Shown: positions 41,953 to 52,240, counted from the first letter of the stretch. The stretch: DNA of 64,000 bases from Flavobacterium humidisoli (GCF_023272795.1 NZ_CP096829.1:1116001-1180000), one strand, 5' to 3'. Numbers and translations are program-made. The notes: generated by a model not told the origin, from the sequence alone.

Positions 41953-42924
41953 ATGAGTACAAAAGTACCGCAAAATGCAGAAGATCAAGAAATTGATTTA
42001 GTTCTGATTTCAAAGAAGTTTAGTAATTTTTTTGCTAGAATTAGTACTTCTATTTTTAAAGGAATTCAGTTTTTTATAAAAAATTGGGTTTTTGTTTTGA
42101 TTTTGATTGTTGTTGGATTTGTTGTCGGAATAGTTTTAGATCGGACTCAAAAAATATATGATAGTCAGCTAATTGTTACGCCAAATTTTGGAAGTGTTGA
42201 TTATTTATATGCTAAAATTGAGTTGCTAAAATCAAAAATTAATGAACAAGATACTTTGTTTTTAAGAAAAGAAGTAGGATTTAAAGATCCGCTTATTTTA
42301 AGTAAAATTGAAATTAAACCAATTGCGGATGTTTATAGATTTATAGAAAACAAAGAAAACAATCTGGAATTAATAAAATTAATGTCAGAAAATAGCGATG
42401 TTAACAAAATTATAGAAGATAATACTACGAGTAAAAACTATACTTATCATAAAATTCTTTTTACAACAAGTGGATTTATAGATGATGATAATACCATTCA
42501 ACCACTTTTAAATTATTTAAATAAGTCTGAATATTATAAAAAAATTCAAATCGTTGCACTAAAAAATATACAAGAAAAAATAGCTCAAAACGATACTATT
42601 CTAAATCAGATTAATGTTCTTTTAAATAGTTTTTCAAAATCTGCAAATAAAAGCAACAGTACGGTTTATTATAATGAAAATTTTCAAATAGATGAGGTTT
42701 TAAAAACCAAGCAAAAATTAATTGCAGACCAAGGCTATAATCGACTGGAAATAATTAATTCAGATAAAATTATAAAAGAAAATAGTCAAGTTTTAAATGT
42801 TTTAGATACAAAAAAAATCAATGGAAAATTAAAACTGATACTTCCATTTTTGTTTCTTTTCCTTTTCATTTCTTTTAGATTTGTTTTGATATTTTACAAA
42901 AAACAATCGAAAAAACAACTGTAA
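41953..42924 (+). CDS. Wzz-like polysaccharide chain-length/transport protein
   Basis: 323 aa. Two membrane helices, at ~45-66 and ~296-315, bracket a long periplasmic region rich in coiled-coil (LLKSKINEQDTLFLRKE), the membrane topology of Wzz-type co-polymerases, but without a recognisable Wzz Pro/Gly motif in TM2. It begins the polysaccharide locus, 12 bases after the DUF6909-like gene, and is visibly more AT-rich than the genes upstream. Confidence 0.65.
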   Translation: MSTKVPQNAEDQEIDLVLISKKFSNFFARISTSIFKGIQFFIKNWVFVLILIVVGFVVGIVLDRTQKIYDSQLIVTPNFGSVDYLYAKIELLKSKINEQDTLFLRKEVGFKDPLILSKIEIKPIADVYRFIENKENNLELIKLMSENSDVNKIIEDNTTSKNYTYHKILFTTSGFIDDDNTIQPLLNYLNKSEYYKKIQIVALKNIQEKIAQNDTILNQINVLLNSFSKSANKSNSTVYYNENFQIDEVLKTKQKLIADQGYNRLEIINSDKIIKENSQVLNVLDTKKINGKLKLILPFLFLFLFISFRFVLIFYKKQSKKQL

Positions 42925-42976
42925 TAATTAAAAGTTAGAAATTCACAATTGAGGATTTAGATATATTTTATAAAAC

Positions 42977-43510
42977 ATGAAAACAAAATTACTATTTGGA
43001 GTTTTAATATTATTTTTTACTTTGAATTCATGTAAAAATGAAGTTTCAAAAGAAGAAAGTACCGAAGGAAAAGATAACTTTTCAGTGGTCATTGAAGGGG
43101 TTTTTGAAAAAAATGATAAATTACAAGTCTTTTATTTACTTGACGGGCAAGATTGGAGCGAAGAAAATTCTATAGCACAAGCCATATATGCATCTAAAGA
43201 TATGCAGAAAATAGAATTGGATTTTCCTAAAAACATTAAATTAAAAAATGTACGCGTAGATTTAGGATTTAATCCAACTCAATCTTATGTAACTATTAAA
43301 AACATAAGTTTGAAATATAAGAATGAAATAATTGATGGAGATTTAGAAGGCTATATTCTTTATTTTACCCCGAATGAATTTGTTACTTGGGATCGTAATT
43401 ACTTTGGGTACAAGCTAAATACTATAGATAATAAATACGATCCTTTTATGATAGGAAATGAATTGTTTATGGATAAATTGGCAATAATGATGGAAAAAAA
43501 GCAAGAATAA
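42977..43510 (+). CDS. Lipoprotein, unknown
   Basis: 177 aa. Signal MKTKLLFGVLILFFTLNSC with lipobox cysteine at 19. The mature part is a beta-rich domain (VVIEGVFEKNDKLQVFYLLDGQDW ... IKNISLKYKNEIIDG) that resembles small glycan-locus lipoproteins, but no named family recognised. It sits between the Wzz-like and Wzx genes, so a role in surface-glycan assembly is plausible. Confidence 0.65.
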   Translation: MKTKLLFGVLILFFTLNSCKNEVSKEESTEGKDNFSVVIEGVFEKNDKLQVFYLLDGQDWSEENSIAQAIYASKDMQKIELDFPKNIKLKNVRVDLGFNPTQSYVTIKNISLKYKNEIIDGDLEGYILYFTPNEFVTWDRNYFGYKLNTIDNKYDPFMIGNELFMDKLAIMMEKKQE

Positions 43511-43557
43511 AACTTAACGCACTTTTTATAATTGTACTTTAATCCAATTATTGATAA

Positions 43558-44793
43558 ATGAAAAAGAATATAATTATAGATTATTTAACTTACGGTTCCG
43601 GTCAGTTAATAAATTTAATAGCACCAATATTAGTTGCTCCAAAAGTTATATCTGTATGTGGTATAGAAAGTTGGGGAAAAATAGGAGTTGTTTTATCTAT
43701 ATTTACATTATTGGGTTTATTTATTGATTTTGGATCTAATATTTTAGGAGTTAAAGAGATAAGTATTCATAAAAATAATTTTAATAAAATTCAGGATTAT
43801 TTAAACACTTCATTTGCTATCAAATTTTGCTTTTTTGCAATAATAGTTTTTGCAGTCGTTTTAAGTAATTTTTTTTTTACTGAAATTGATCATAAACTAT
43901 ATTTGTTGGCATTAACTTTATTATCTGCTCAATTTTTTAATGTTACATGGATTTATCAAGGATTTGAAAAATTTGGCATAATCAACAGAATTATATTTGT
44001 ATCAAAAATTATTTATGTCGCAGTTGTTTATCTTTTGATAACTCATAAAGAAGATTATTACCTAGTTTTATTTATTCTTGGATCTGCTAATACAATAGTT
44101 TATTTTTTTTTCTTTATAAGAATATGGAAATTATATCAGCTTTCTTTTTTTAATTTAAAGACAGATTTAATTAAGGAACAATTCAAGAACGAATTTTCTA
44201 TTCTTATTTCTAATTTTTCAATTGCTATATATGTTCAAAGTCCGATTTTGATAATCCAGCATTTACTAGGAGATTATTATGCTGGTATTTACAAAATTGG
44301 AGATATGATTTTAAGCATATTTAGGAGTTATTTATCTGTTTTTTTTAATGTTAGTTTCCCGAAATTCTGCGAATGTTACAATACAAATAAAATGGAAGGA
44401 ATTCGATTTTTGAAGAAAATAAATAGCTTAAATATTGCTTTATTAATTACTGGAGTTTTAGTAGTTGTAATTGGCGGAAATTTGATTATCACTAAAGATA
44501 TCTTAAATCCTAAGATTTACAATCTTTTAAGTTTTTATTCCGGATTTATAATAGTTCCAATTATAACTGCTTTGAATATTCCTTTTTACCAATATTTAAT
44601 TTATAAAAATGAACAAAAAATATTGTCTATAATTTTATCTTTAGGATCGTTATTGATGATGATTTTGGGTTATTTTTTGACTTTGTTTTTTAAAATACAA
44701 GGAAGTTTGATAGCCGTTTTTTTTATTGAAAGTCTAATCACAACGTTAATAATATTATTTTCTTTAAAGAAATACAAAAGGATTTCAAATTAA
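43558..44793 (+). CDS. Oligosaccharide flippase (Wzx type)
   Basis: 411 aa with about 12 hydrophobic helices. The N-terminus (IIDYLTYGSGQLINLIAPILVAPKVISVCGIESWGKIGVVLSIFTLLGLFIDFG) is typical of the MATE-like polysaccharide flippase family. Wzx turns undecaprenyl-linked repeat units from the cytoplasmic to the periplasmic face of the inner membrane. Very AT-rich, like its neighbours, and followed 11 bases later by a methyltransferase. Confidence 0.85.
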   Translation: MKKNIIIDYLTYGSGQLINLIAPILVAPKVISVCGIESWGKIGVVLSIFTLLGLFIDFGSNILGVKEISIHKNNFNKIQDYLNTSFAIKFCFFAIIVFAVVLSNFFFTEIDHKLYLLALTLLSAQFFNVTWIYQGFEKFGIINRIIFVSKIIYVAVVYLLITHKEDYYLVLFILGSANTIVYFFFFIRIWKLYQLSFFNLKTDLIKEQFKNEFSILISNFSIAIYVQSPILIIQHLLGDYYAGIYKIGDMILSIFRSYLSVFFNVSFPKFCECYNTNKMEGIRFLKKINSLNIALLITGVLVVVIGGNLIITKDILNPKIYNLLSFYSGFIIVPIITALNIPFYQYLIYKNEQKILSIILSLGSLLMMILGYFLTLFFKIQGSLIAVFFIESLITTLIILFSLKKYKRISN

Positions 44794-44804
44794 CAGTAAA
44801 CAGT

Positions 44805-45458
44805 ATGCAAGAATCTTATTTAGAAAAAGAAAAACAGTATTTTTCGAATATTAGAAAAGATATTATTTCATTTATAGACGCAGATGAAGATTTATCATTT
44901 TTAGAAATTGGAGCAGGAACTGGCGCCACTTTATTAGAATTAAAAAGTAAAGGAATAGCAAAAAAAATAAGCGGATTTGATATTGTAGATGTAAATCACA
45001 ATAAAGAAAAATTCGACTCATTTATTATTGGAAACATTGAACAAGATAAAATCCCTTTTGAATTAAATTCTTTTGATAATATAATTTTAGCAGATGTTTT
45101 AGAACATTTAATAGAGCCTCATAAAACAATTCAAAAACTAATTCCGTATTTAAAAAAAGGTGGAAATTTTTATATTAGTCTACCAAATGTTAGAAATTAT
45201 GTGGTATTTTATAAAGTTTTTGTTAAAGGAAGTTTTGAATATACAGATGAGGGAATTTTTGACAAAACACATATTAGATTCTTTTGTAAAAGAGATATGT
45301 CTAATTTAATTAAGCAAATTCCAGAATTAAAGTTGCAAAAAATAGAGTCAAATTTAAGACATCTTTCATCGATCAAATCTACTTTTAATAAGATTACATT
45401 TGGACTTTTTGAGCCATTTATAAGCACACAGTATTTTTTGAAAGTATCTAAAAATTAG
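44805..45458 (+). CDS. SAM-dependent methyltransferase
   Basis: 217 aa. Motif I is FLEIGAGTGATLLEL (~25-39), post-I is IILADVLEHLIEPHKTI, and a C-terminal strand pattern LPNVRNYVVFYKVFVKGSF is seen, matching the Methyltransf_23 class. Lying inside the polysaccharide operon, it probably methylates a sugar or caps the growing chain; no specificity can be read. Confidence 0.82.
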   Translation: MQESYLEKEKQYFSNIRKDIISFIDADEDLSFLEIGAGTGATLLELKSKGIAKKISGFDIVDVNHNKEKFDSFIIGNIEQDKIPFELNSFDNIILADVLEHLIEPHKTIQKLIPYLKKGGNFYISLPNVRNYVVFYKVFVKGSFEYTDEGIFDKTHIRFFCKRDMSNLIKQIPELKLQKIESNLRHLSSIKSTFNKITFGLFEPFISTQYFLKVSKN

Positions 45459-45476
45459 TATGATAAAATAAATCTG

Positions 45477-46520
45477 ATGGACATAAAAGTATATATTGTT
45501 CTTTTAAATTACAACAATTCTCAGGATTCTATTGAATGTTTAGAAAGTATATTAAAACTACAATATTTTAATTATCAGGTAATTATTATTGATAATAGTG
45601 AAACATTACAATATATAGAAGAATTAAAATCTTGGGCAGAAGGTAACGTAATGCTACAAGAAACAAATTTTAAATATATTGTTTATCCTTTAGAAAAGAA
45701 GCCACTAACATTTCTGAGTATTAGAGAGAAAGATTTTTTATTACAAAGTAGAAATGAAAAAATAATTTTTGTAAAAGCAGAAGAAAACAATGGTTTCGCT
45801 GCGGGAAATAATATAGCGCTTAAGTATATTTTAAATCAAAATGATTTTGATTCCTGCATTTGGATTTTAAATAATGATACTATTATTGAAAAAAACAGTC
45901 TTTCTGCTATCATTGAAGAGATTAAAAAACAAAATGGTTCAAAAACAAACATTATTTATGGAACACCATTAATAGAATATGAAAGTCCAGAAATAGTTCA
46001 ATCAATTGGTGGTAGGTATAATGCAAAAACAGGCTTAAGCAAACATGTAGGAGAAGGGATTTTGATTGAAGATGCAATGCTAAATTTTGAAAAAATAATT
46101 AAAAAGACAGCTTATCCTGTTGGTGCATCTATGATAATAAAATATCGCGATTTGAAATCAATAGGTTTATTATCAGAAGATTATTTTTTGTTTTTTGAAG
46201 AAATAGATTGGGTTTCAAGAGCAAAAAAAAGGAATGGAGGAGTAAAAATGCTTCCTATTTTTGGAATTTATCATAAACAAGGAAATAGCACAAAGTCAAA
46301 AATAAAGAAAAAGAAATCAGAATTTATAGATCTGATTTCAATGAAAAGCAGAATTACTTTTGCAAAAAAATACAATAGAAAAAATATAGGATTTATTTAT
46401 TTATCAATTTTAACCTTAACAATTGGTAATAGAATTAAACAAGGAAATTTTAAAGTAATTCCGAAAATCTTAAAACTGGTTTTTGGTACAAAAAGTATAC
46501 AAAAAGTAAATGAAAATTGA
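45477..46520 (+). CDS. Glycosyltransferase family 2
   Basis: 347 aa. It starts VYIVLLNYNNSQDSIECLESILKL, then IIIDNSE, EENNGFAAGNNIALKY and WILNNDTIIE (a DxD-like NND), the GT-A fold order of rhamnosyl/galactofuranosyl-type GT2 enzymes. A C-terminal half with FLFFEEIDWVSRAKKRNG carries the acceptor-side ED/EEIDW motif. Its end overlaps the next gene by 11 bases. Confidence 0.9.
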   Translation: MDIKVYIVLLNYNNSQDSIECLESILKLQYFNYQVIIIDNSETLQYIEELKSWAEGNVMLQETNFKYIVYPLEKKPLTFLSIREKDFLLQSRNEKIIFVKAEENNGFAAGNNIALKYILNQNDFDSCIWILNNDTIIEKNSLSAIIEEIKKQNGSKTNIIYGTPLIEYESPEIVQSIGGRYNAKTGLSKHVGEGILIEDAMLNFEKIIKKTAYPVGASMIIKYRDLKSIGLLSEDYFLFFEEIDWVSRAKKRNGGVKMLPIFGIYHKQGNSTKSKIKKKKSEFIDLISMKSRITFAKKYNRKNIGFIYLSILTLTIGNRIKQGNFKVIPKILKLVFGTKSIQKVNEN

Positions 46521-47790
46521 TATAAAAAAAGTGTTTTTAGTGTTTTTGCCTTTTACTCAGGCATTAACATTAAATATTTTTTTTCCGCTTAAAATATCAG
46601 AAATTGCACTTGTAATTTTAATTTTTTTCTATATAAATAAAAAAACAATCTCAAAAGATTCGATTTGGTTTATAAACAATAATCTCATTATTATTTTATT
46701 GGGTATTTTAGTTACGCTATCATTTTTTGTAAACATACCTTGGAATTATCCTTATTTGCCAAAAGTAATTCCATTTAGGATAAATAGAGTAGGAGATAGT
46801 TTTATAAGGCTCTGTTACTTTTATTTATGTATTGCAGCCTATTTTTTTTCATTTCGATTGTTTACAAATGACATAAAAATTTTAGAAAAATGGATTTTGG
46901 GTGCCATGGTAGCAGCCATTTACGGATGGTACTTGTTTATATCTTCAGGATTAAATCTCCCATATCTTAAACTTCCAGGAATGGGAGAACCACAAACTTT
47001 AAGCGGTTTTATTCGATGTAGTACTTTTAAAGAGGGTAATTATTATGGCTTGTTCCTATTATTATCAGCATCAGTATCTTTCTATTTAAAGAAAATAAAA
47101 CAAGGATGGTTTTTACTTCTAAGTGTTATTGTGTCAATGTCTACTATCTCAGTAATTTCAGTATTTATTTTTGTCTTTTACTATTATAGAAAGAGAATTT
47201 TGAAATTAAACGTAATGCTTAAGCTTGTTCCAATTTTTATAATTGTGGTGCTAATATTCATTCAAACAGATTTTTACCAAAGATTTGTCTATAAAAAACT
47301 TTTTGAGCCAACTAAAACCCTTACCCAAAATAATTTCTCAAAAGTAGATAGGGTAATTACAGGAAAAGTAGCTTTTTATTCAGGAATCGACAATCCTTTT
47401 TTTGGAGTTGGACCAGCTAATTACGGCTTACATTACGATTATTATAACAAGTATAAAAAAATCGTTGTGAATAGAAGCGAGTATTTTGACCGTTTTGCAC
47501 AGCGAAAAAATGAAAGAGCTATTCCTAACAATGTATATTTAGAAGTTTTGTCGGAATATGGTGTTTTTGCATTATTATTATTTATGCTCTTTTTATTTCT
47601 AATTTTAACGAAAGCCTATTATTTAAAAGAAGATGCTATTGTAGGCGGTATGTTTAGTATAATAATTTCTTTTAATGCATTTCCTTCCTTTATAATGCTT
47701 TTTATTTGGGTTTTTCTTGCCATACCATTTGCCATACATAGAAATAAATTGAATCTCGAAAAAACAGTTGAAACAAATTATGATAATTAA
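46510..47790 (+). CDS. O-antigen polymerase/ligase-like protein (first)
   Basis: 426 aa with ~11 membrane helices. A large periplasmic loop and the conserved region GVGPANYGLHYDYYNKYK ... AIPNNVYLEVLSEYGVFALLLFMLF match the Wzy_C/WaaL pattern, in which N-N-x-Y-L-E-x-L-x-E-x-G marks the catalytic periplasmic end. Overlaps both neighbours, so it is translationally coupled. Confidence 0.82.
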   Translation: MKIDIKKVFLVFLPFTQALTLNIFFPLKISEIALVILIFFYINKKTISKDSIWFINNNLIIILLGILVTLSFFVNIPWNYPYLPKVIPFRINRVGDSFIRLCYFYLCIAAYFFSFRLFTNDIKILEKWILGAMVAAIYGWYLFISSGLNLPYLKLPGMGEPQTLSGFIRCSTFKEGNYYGLFLLLSASVSFYLKKIKQGWFLLLSVIVSMSTISVISVFIFVFYYYRKRILKLNVMLKLVPIFIIVVLIFIQTDFYQRFVYKKLFEPTKTLTQNNFSKVDRVITGKVAFYSGIDNPFFGVGPANYGLHYDYYNKYKKIVVNRSEYFDRFAQRKNERAIPNNVYLEVLSEYGVFALLLFMLFLFLILTKAYYLKEDAIVGGMFSIIISFNAFPSFIMLFIWVFLAIPFAIHRNKLNLEKTVETNYDN

Positions 47791-48967
47791 AGATATCTTC
47801 AGGAAATTTAGAATAGAAATGTTTTGTCTGCTTTTGATAGCATACGCATTTGTATTTAAAATTTCTTTAGCAACACCATTTATCATCCTTTTACTGCTTT
47901 TGAATATTTCAAAAATAAAAAAACAGAATCAAAATAGAACCATTGAAATGCTGGCTTTACTATTTGGCTCCATTTATTTTTTATATGTTCTCTCCTTCAT
48001 TTTTCATTTCGATGTTACGTCAAGATTGATTGTGAGATCGTTAGGATTTATATTTATTCTAGGATTGTTTTTAATAAAGAAATTTAGTTTTCAGGAGATA
48101 AAGTATTTTGTTTTTTTCTTTTTAGTTTTGCAATTGATACATCTTGTATATATAGATTTTATCGTAGTTCAGTATCAGCTTTTTTCGGTTTCAAAAAGTT
48201 TTGAAAATTTTAATGCATTAGTCGAAAATAAATTCATTATTGAGAGGCCATATTTTTCTTTAAATTGTTTATTATCAATTTTTTGTATAAAATTTTTACT
48301 TGATCATTCTATATTTAAAAGAAGTTTTTTATACATATATATAGGCTTAATAATATTTACGTTATTCATTATTGCAGCAAGATTGGCAATGGGCATTTCG
48401 ATTTTATTATGCTTTTTTATCTTTCTAAAAGAAAGAAAAAGCATTTATCTTTTTTTAGGTGTTTTAACTATTATAACTCTTGTAATTTTAACTAATGAAT
48501 ATACACTGCAAAGATTAGTGTTAGAAAAAGGCGAGCCAAGAACTGTAATCTGGAAATGTGCAAAAAATATAGTTGATGAAAAGGATTTTAATTATTTAAC
48601 AGGAACTTTTAGCAGCGAAGAAGTCGATAAAAAACTAATAGATTGTTATAATTCTAGAGAAGTTTTAAGTGGCCCATATTGGTGGATCGGAAAAAACAAT
48701 TATAATTATAATACGCATAATCAATATATTTGGTTCTTTGTTTCTTATGGTTTTATAGGTCTTGCTTTATTTTTAGGAATATTTGCAATACAATTTTGGA
48801 ATTTTGTAAAAAATAAAAATGTGTATTCTTTCTTTTTTATTCTAATCTTTTCATTTCAAAGTTTATTTGAAAACCTCTTAAGCAGACAATTGGGAATTTA
48901 TTTGTTTTTATGGTTTTGCTGCCTCTTTGTAATTAAACCCGAAAATACGATTAATGATGAAAAATAA
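47780..48967 (+). CDS. O-antigen polymerase/ligase-like protein (second)
   Basis: 395 aa from the ATG at 47780, overlapping the previous gene by 11 bases; a TTG four codons earlier is possible but less likely. About 11 membrane helices, and the conserved periplasmic segment NTHNQYIWFFVSYGFIGLALFLGIF gives the H-N-x-Y signature of Wzy/WaaL enzymes. Two members of this class in one operon suggest that one polymerises repeat units and the other ligates the chain to a carrier; which does which cannot be told. Confidence 0.82.
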   Translation: MIIKDIFRKFRIEMFCLLLIAYAFVFKISLATPFIILLLLLNISKIKKQNQNRTIEMLALLFGSIYFLYVLSFIFHFDVTSRLIVRSLGFIFILGLFLIKKFSFQEIKYFVFFFLVLQLIHLVYIDFIVVQYQLFSVSKSFENFNALVENKFIIERPYFSLNCLLSIFCIKFLLDHSIFKRSFLYIYIGLIIFTLFIIAARLAMGISILLCFFIFLKERKSIYLFLGVLTIITLVILTNEYTLQRLVLEKGEPRTVIWKCAKNIVDEKDFNYLTGTFSSEEVDKKLIDCYNSREVLSGPYWWIGKNNYNYNTHNQYIWFFVSYGFIGLALFLGIFAIQFWNFVKNKNVYSFFFILIFSFQSLFENLLSRQLGIYLFLWFCCLFVIKPENTINDEK

Positions 48968-50033
48968 AATAATAGTCAATGGTCGTTTTTTAACTCAAAA
49001 AAGTACTGGTGTTCAGAGAGTAGCGACGGAAATAAGTAAATATTTTCAAGAACATTATAAGGAAGAAGTCGTTTTCTTATGTCCCAAAAAAAAACTTTTA
49101 AACCCAAATGCAGAATCTCTTAATTGTGTAAAATTTGGCTATTTTTCAGGATACTTTTGGGAGCAAATTGAACTACCTCTTTTTTTATTTAGAAATAAAG
49201 TTTCTTTATTAATCAATTTTTGCAATACAGCCCCCATTCTTTTCAAGAAAAATTTAATTGTCATCCATGATATGGCAGTAAAGGAAAATAAAAGCTGGTT
49301 TAATTGGAAATTTGTTTTAGTTTACAATATTTTGTTTTTCTTTAATTTGAAGAATGCTTTAAAAATTATAACAGTTAGTAATTTTTCTAAAAAGGAAATT
49401 TTAAAGTTTTACCCAGATATTCAGCAGTCAGCAATAGAGGTTGTTTATTTGGGTAGTTTTTTAAATTTTAATGAAGAAGAATATAAAAAAGGAGATTACT
49501 TTATTGCAGTAAATTCTTTAAATTCGAGGAAAAATATTAAAGTAATATTGGAAGCCTTTGAACATTTAGATCCAAATAAATACAAACTCAGAATTATTGG
49601 AAATACATTTGATAATATATTTAATAATGATTCTTTAAAGTTTAATTCTAATATTACGTTCTTAAACGAAATCTCTGATGCTGAATTAATGAAGGAAATA
49701 TCAGAAGCAAAAGCGTTTATAAATGCTTCTTTTTATGAGGGTTTTGGACTTACGGCAATTGAAGCAATGAGTGTTTATACACCATGTATTTTGTCGGATA
49801 TTCCAGTATACAGAGAATTATATAATGATACTGCATTGTTTTTTAAAACAGATAATGCAATGGAATTAGCACAAAAAATAGAAAATTTAACATATTCGGA
49901 TAACTATAAAGATATATGTAAACGCTCATTTGAGGCCTCTCAAAAGTTTAGTTGGAAAGCCGCATCTAATACTTATATTTCTATAGTTGAAAATCTTAAA
50001 AATAAAAGACAAATTGAAAAAAGCCCTAATTAG
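48954..50033 (+). CDS. Glycosyltransferase family 4 (first)
   Basis: 359 aa. It starts with two consecutive ATG codons (48954 or 48957) and reads IIVNGRFLTQKSTGVQRVATEISKYF. The C-terminal nucleotide-sugar domain has FINASFYEGFGLTAIEAMSVYTPCILSDIPVYRELYNDTA (~262-301), the EGFGLxxxEAM motif of GT4. It transfers a sugar with retention of configuration onto the polysaccharide repeat unit. The start overlaps the end of the second Wzy-like gene. Confidence 0.9.
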   Translation: MMKNKIIVNGRFLTQKSTGVQRVATEISKYFQEHYKEEVVFLCPKKKLLNPNAESLNCVKFGYFSGYFWEQIELPLFLFRNKVSLLINFCNTAPILFKKNLIVIHDMAVKENKSWFNWKFVLVYNILFFFNLKNALKIITVSNFSKKEILKFYPDIQQSAIEVVYLGSFLNFNEEEYKKGDYFIAVNSLNSRKNIKVILEAFEHLDPNKYKLRIIGNTFDNIFNNDSLKFNSNITFLNEISDAELMKEISEAKAFINASFYEGFGLTAIEAMSVYTPCILSDIPVYRELYNDTALFFKTDNAMELAQKIENLTYSDNYKDICKRSFEASQKFSWKAASNTYISIVENLKNKRQIEKSPN

Positions 50034-51138
50034 CGATTGGTATTATGTAAATGGAGGAGCCGAAAAAGTGATTCATTCTATCAATTCAATTTGGAATGAT
50101 TTTGATCATTTTGCGCTAATTGATTTTTTGAATGAAGAAGATCGAAAATTTATTTTGAATGGAAAAAAAGCTAAAACCAGTTTTATTCAAAAACTTCCGA
50201 CTGTTAAAAAAAACCATCGTAAATTTTTACAGCTTTTTCCCATTGCAATAGAACAATTTGATTTAACGGATTACGATTTAATAATCAGTTCTTCTTCGGC
50301 TGTTGCAAAAGGAATTAAAGTAAATAAAAACCAATTGCATATTTGTTACTGTCACTCGCCAATGCGCTACGCTTGGGATTTAAGAGAGCAATATTTAAAA
50401 GATGCTGGATTAACTAAAGGCTTAAAAGGATTTTATGCGAAATCAGTTTTAGATAAAATCCAAAAATGGGATCTTTCAAACTCAGAAAACGTTGATTACT
50501 TTATAGCTAATTCTAAGCATATTGCGCAAAGAATAAAAAAGACCTACAATCAAGATTCTGTGGTAATTTATCCGCCTGTAGATGTTGATTTTTTTGGTTT
50601 AGAAGAAACAAAAGAAGACTATTATTTAACAGCTTCACGAATGGTAGCGTATAAAAAAACGCAACTTATTGTAGAAGCCTTTAATGGATTGCCTCATTTA
50701 AAACTGATCGTTGCAGGAGAAGGACCAGAATTAGAAAAGCTTCAAAGAATAGCCAAAAACAATATACAATTTGTTGGTTATGTCGAAAACAAGAAGCTCA
50801 GAAGTTTAATGCAGAAAGCAAAAGCTTTTATTTTTGCAGCAGAAGAAGATTTTGGAATTATTCCAGTTGAAGTGCAAGCCTGTGGAACCCCTGTTATCGC
50901 TTTGTCAAAAGGCGGTACTTTGGAAACTGTTGTTGAAAATCAAACAGGAATTTTCTTTGACGAACAGACCGCAGAGAAAATTAAAGAAGCAGTAATTCAT
51001 TTTGGAACTAAAAATTTTGAACCTAAAATAATTCGCGAACATGCGATTAAATTTTCAAAACAACGATTTGAAAATGAGATAAAAGAATTTGTTGATATAA
51101 AATTTAAAGAGCATCAACAGTTACTGAATACAAGATAA
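50014..51138 (+). CDS. Glycosyltransferase family 4 (second), TTG start
   Basis: 374 aa from the TTG at 50014, which gives the usual start MKKALISDWYYVNGGAEKVI; another TTG at 49987 would add nine residues, and no ATG is available. The C-terminal domain has the GT4 motif EEDFGIIPVEVQACGTPVIALSKGGTLETV. It overlaps the previous gene by 20 bases, so translation is probably coupled, and the TTG start should lower its output. Base composition returns towards the genome norm here. Confidence 0.9.
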   Translation: MKKALISDWYYVNGGAEKVIHSINSIWNDFDHFALIDFLNEEDRKFILNGKKAKTSFIQKLPTVKKNHRKFLQLFPIAIEQFDLTDYDLIISSSSAVAKGIKVNKNQLHICYCHSPMRYAWDLREQYLKDAGLTKGLKGFYAKSVLDKIQKWDLSNSENVDYFIANSKHIAQRIKKTYNQDSVVIYPPVDVDFFGLEETKEDYYLTASRMVAYKKTQLIVEAFNGLPHLKLIVAGEGPELEKLQRIAKNNIQFVGYVENKKLRSLMQKAKAFIFAAEEDFGIIPVEVQACGTPVIALSKGGTLETVVENQTGIFFDEQTAEKIKEAVIHFGTKNFEPKIIREHAIKFSKQRFENEIKEFVDIKFKEHQQLLNTR

Positions 51139-51175
51139 ATTGAAATTATAAGCAAAAAAAACTTTTCAAATCAAC

Positions 51176-51183
51176 TACATTTG
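51176..51183 (+). promoter_or_regulatory. -7 box of the UDP-glucuronate decarboxylase gene
   Basis: TACATTTG matches TAnnTTTG, 19 bases before the ATG, so this gene has its own promoter within the locus. Confidence 0.6.
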
Positions 51184-51202
51184 CGTTGAATAAACAAATA
51201 TC

Positions 51203-52186
51203 ATGAAAAGAATACTTATCACCGGAGCGGCAGGATTTTTAGGATCACACTTATGTGACAGATTTATCAAAGAAGGTTATTTTGTAATCGGAATGGATAA
51301 TCTGATTACGGGAGATCTTAAAAATATTGAACATCTATTCAAACTAGAAAACTTCGAGTTTTATCATCATGATATCACCAAGTTTGTCCATGTTCCAGGT
51401 GATTTAGATTATATATTGCATTTTGCTTCGCCGGCAAGTCCGATAGACTATTTAAAAATTCCGATTCAGACTTTGAAAGTAGGATCTTTAGGAACGCATA
51501 ATCTACTTGGATTGGCAAGAGTAAAAAAGGCTAGAATTTTAATTGCATCGACCTCTGAAGTTTATGGCGATCCATTGGTTCATCCTCAAACCGAAGAATA
51601 TTATGGAAACGTAAACACCATTGGTCCGCGTGGCGTTTATGACGAAGCCAAACGTTTTCAGGAATCAATCACGATGGCCTATCATACTTTTCACGGAGTA
51701 GAAACCAGAATCGTTCGTATTTTTAATACTTACGGACCAAGAATGCGATTGAATGACGGACGTGTAATTCCTGCTTTTATCGGACAAGCACTTCGCGGAG
51801 AAGATTTAACAATTTTTGGAGATGGTATGCAGACCCGTTCTTTCTGCTACGTAGATGATCAGGTTGAAGGTATTTACAGATTGTTGCATTCCGATTATGT
51901 GTATCCTGTAAATATTGGAAATCCAGATGAAATTACGATTAAAGATTTTGCAGAAGAAATCATAAAACTGACAGGAACAAACCAGAAAGTAGTGTATCAT
52001 CCTTTGCCGATAAACGATCCATTACAGCGTCAGCCAGACACCACAAAAGCAAAAGAATTGTTAGGATGGGAAGCGAAAGTAAGTCGTTCTGAAGGAATGA
52101 AAATTACCTATGATTATTTCAGGTCACTTTCAAAAGAAGAACTTTCAAAAGAAGAACACAAAGATTTTTCGAGTTATATCAAATAA
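51203..52186 (+). CDS. UDP-glucuronate decarboxylase (UXS type)
   Basis: 327 aa. The NAD site is [10 protein letters not shown] (7-16), catalytic residues are Ser118 region and Tyr146-x3-Lys150 (YDEAK), and [22 protein letters not shown] and RSFCYVDD are typical of UXS enzymes of the short-chain dehydrogenase/epimerase family. It turns UDP-glucuronate into UDP-xylose (or UDP-4-keto-pentose), supplying a pentose for the polysaccharide. Own promoter and terminator suggest independent regulation. Confidence 0.9.
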   Translation: MKRILITGAAGFLGSHLCDRFIKEGYFVIGMDNLITGDLKNIEHLFKLENFEFYHHDITKFVHVPGDLDYILHFASPASPIDYLKIPIQTLKVGSLGTHNLLGLARVKKARILIASTSEVYGDPLVHPQTEEYYGNVNTIGPRGVYDEAKRFQESITMAYHTFHGVETRIVRIFNTYGPRMRLNDGRVIPAFIGQALRGEDLTIFGDGMQTRSFCYVDDQVEGIYRLLHSDYVYPVNIGNPDEITIKDFAEEIIKLTGTNQKVVYHPLPINDPLQRQPDTTKAKELLGWEAKVSRSEGMKITYDYFRSLSKEELSKEEHKDFSSYIK

Positions 52187-52187
52187 T

Positions 52188-52224
52188 AAAAGGGGAAATA
52201 TTCTAAAAATATTTCCCCTTTTCA
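52188..52224. terminator. Bidirectional terminator inside the polysaccharide locus
   Basis: AAAGGGGAAATATT pairs with AATATTTCCCCTTTT; it ends the plus-strand block and the convergent minus-strand block that starts with a GT4 gene. Confidence 0.88.
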
Positions 52225-52240
52225 TTTATAACAAATTTGC

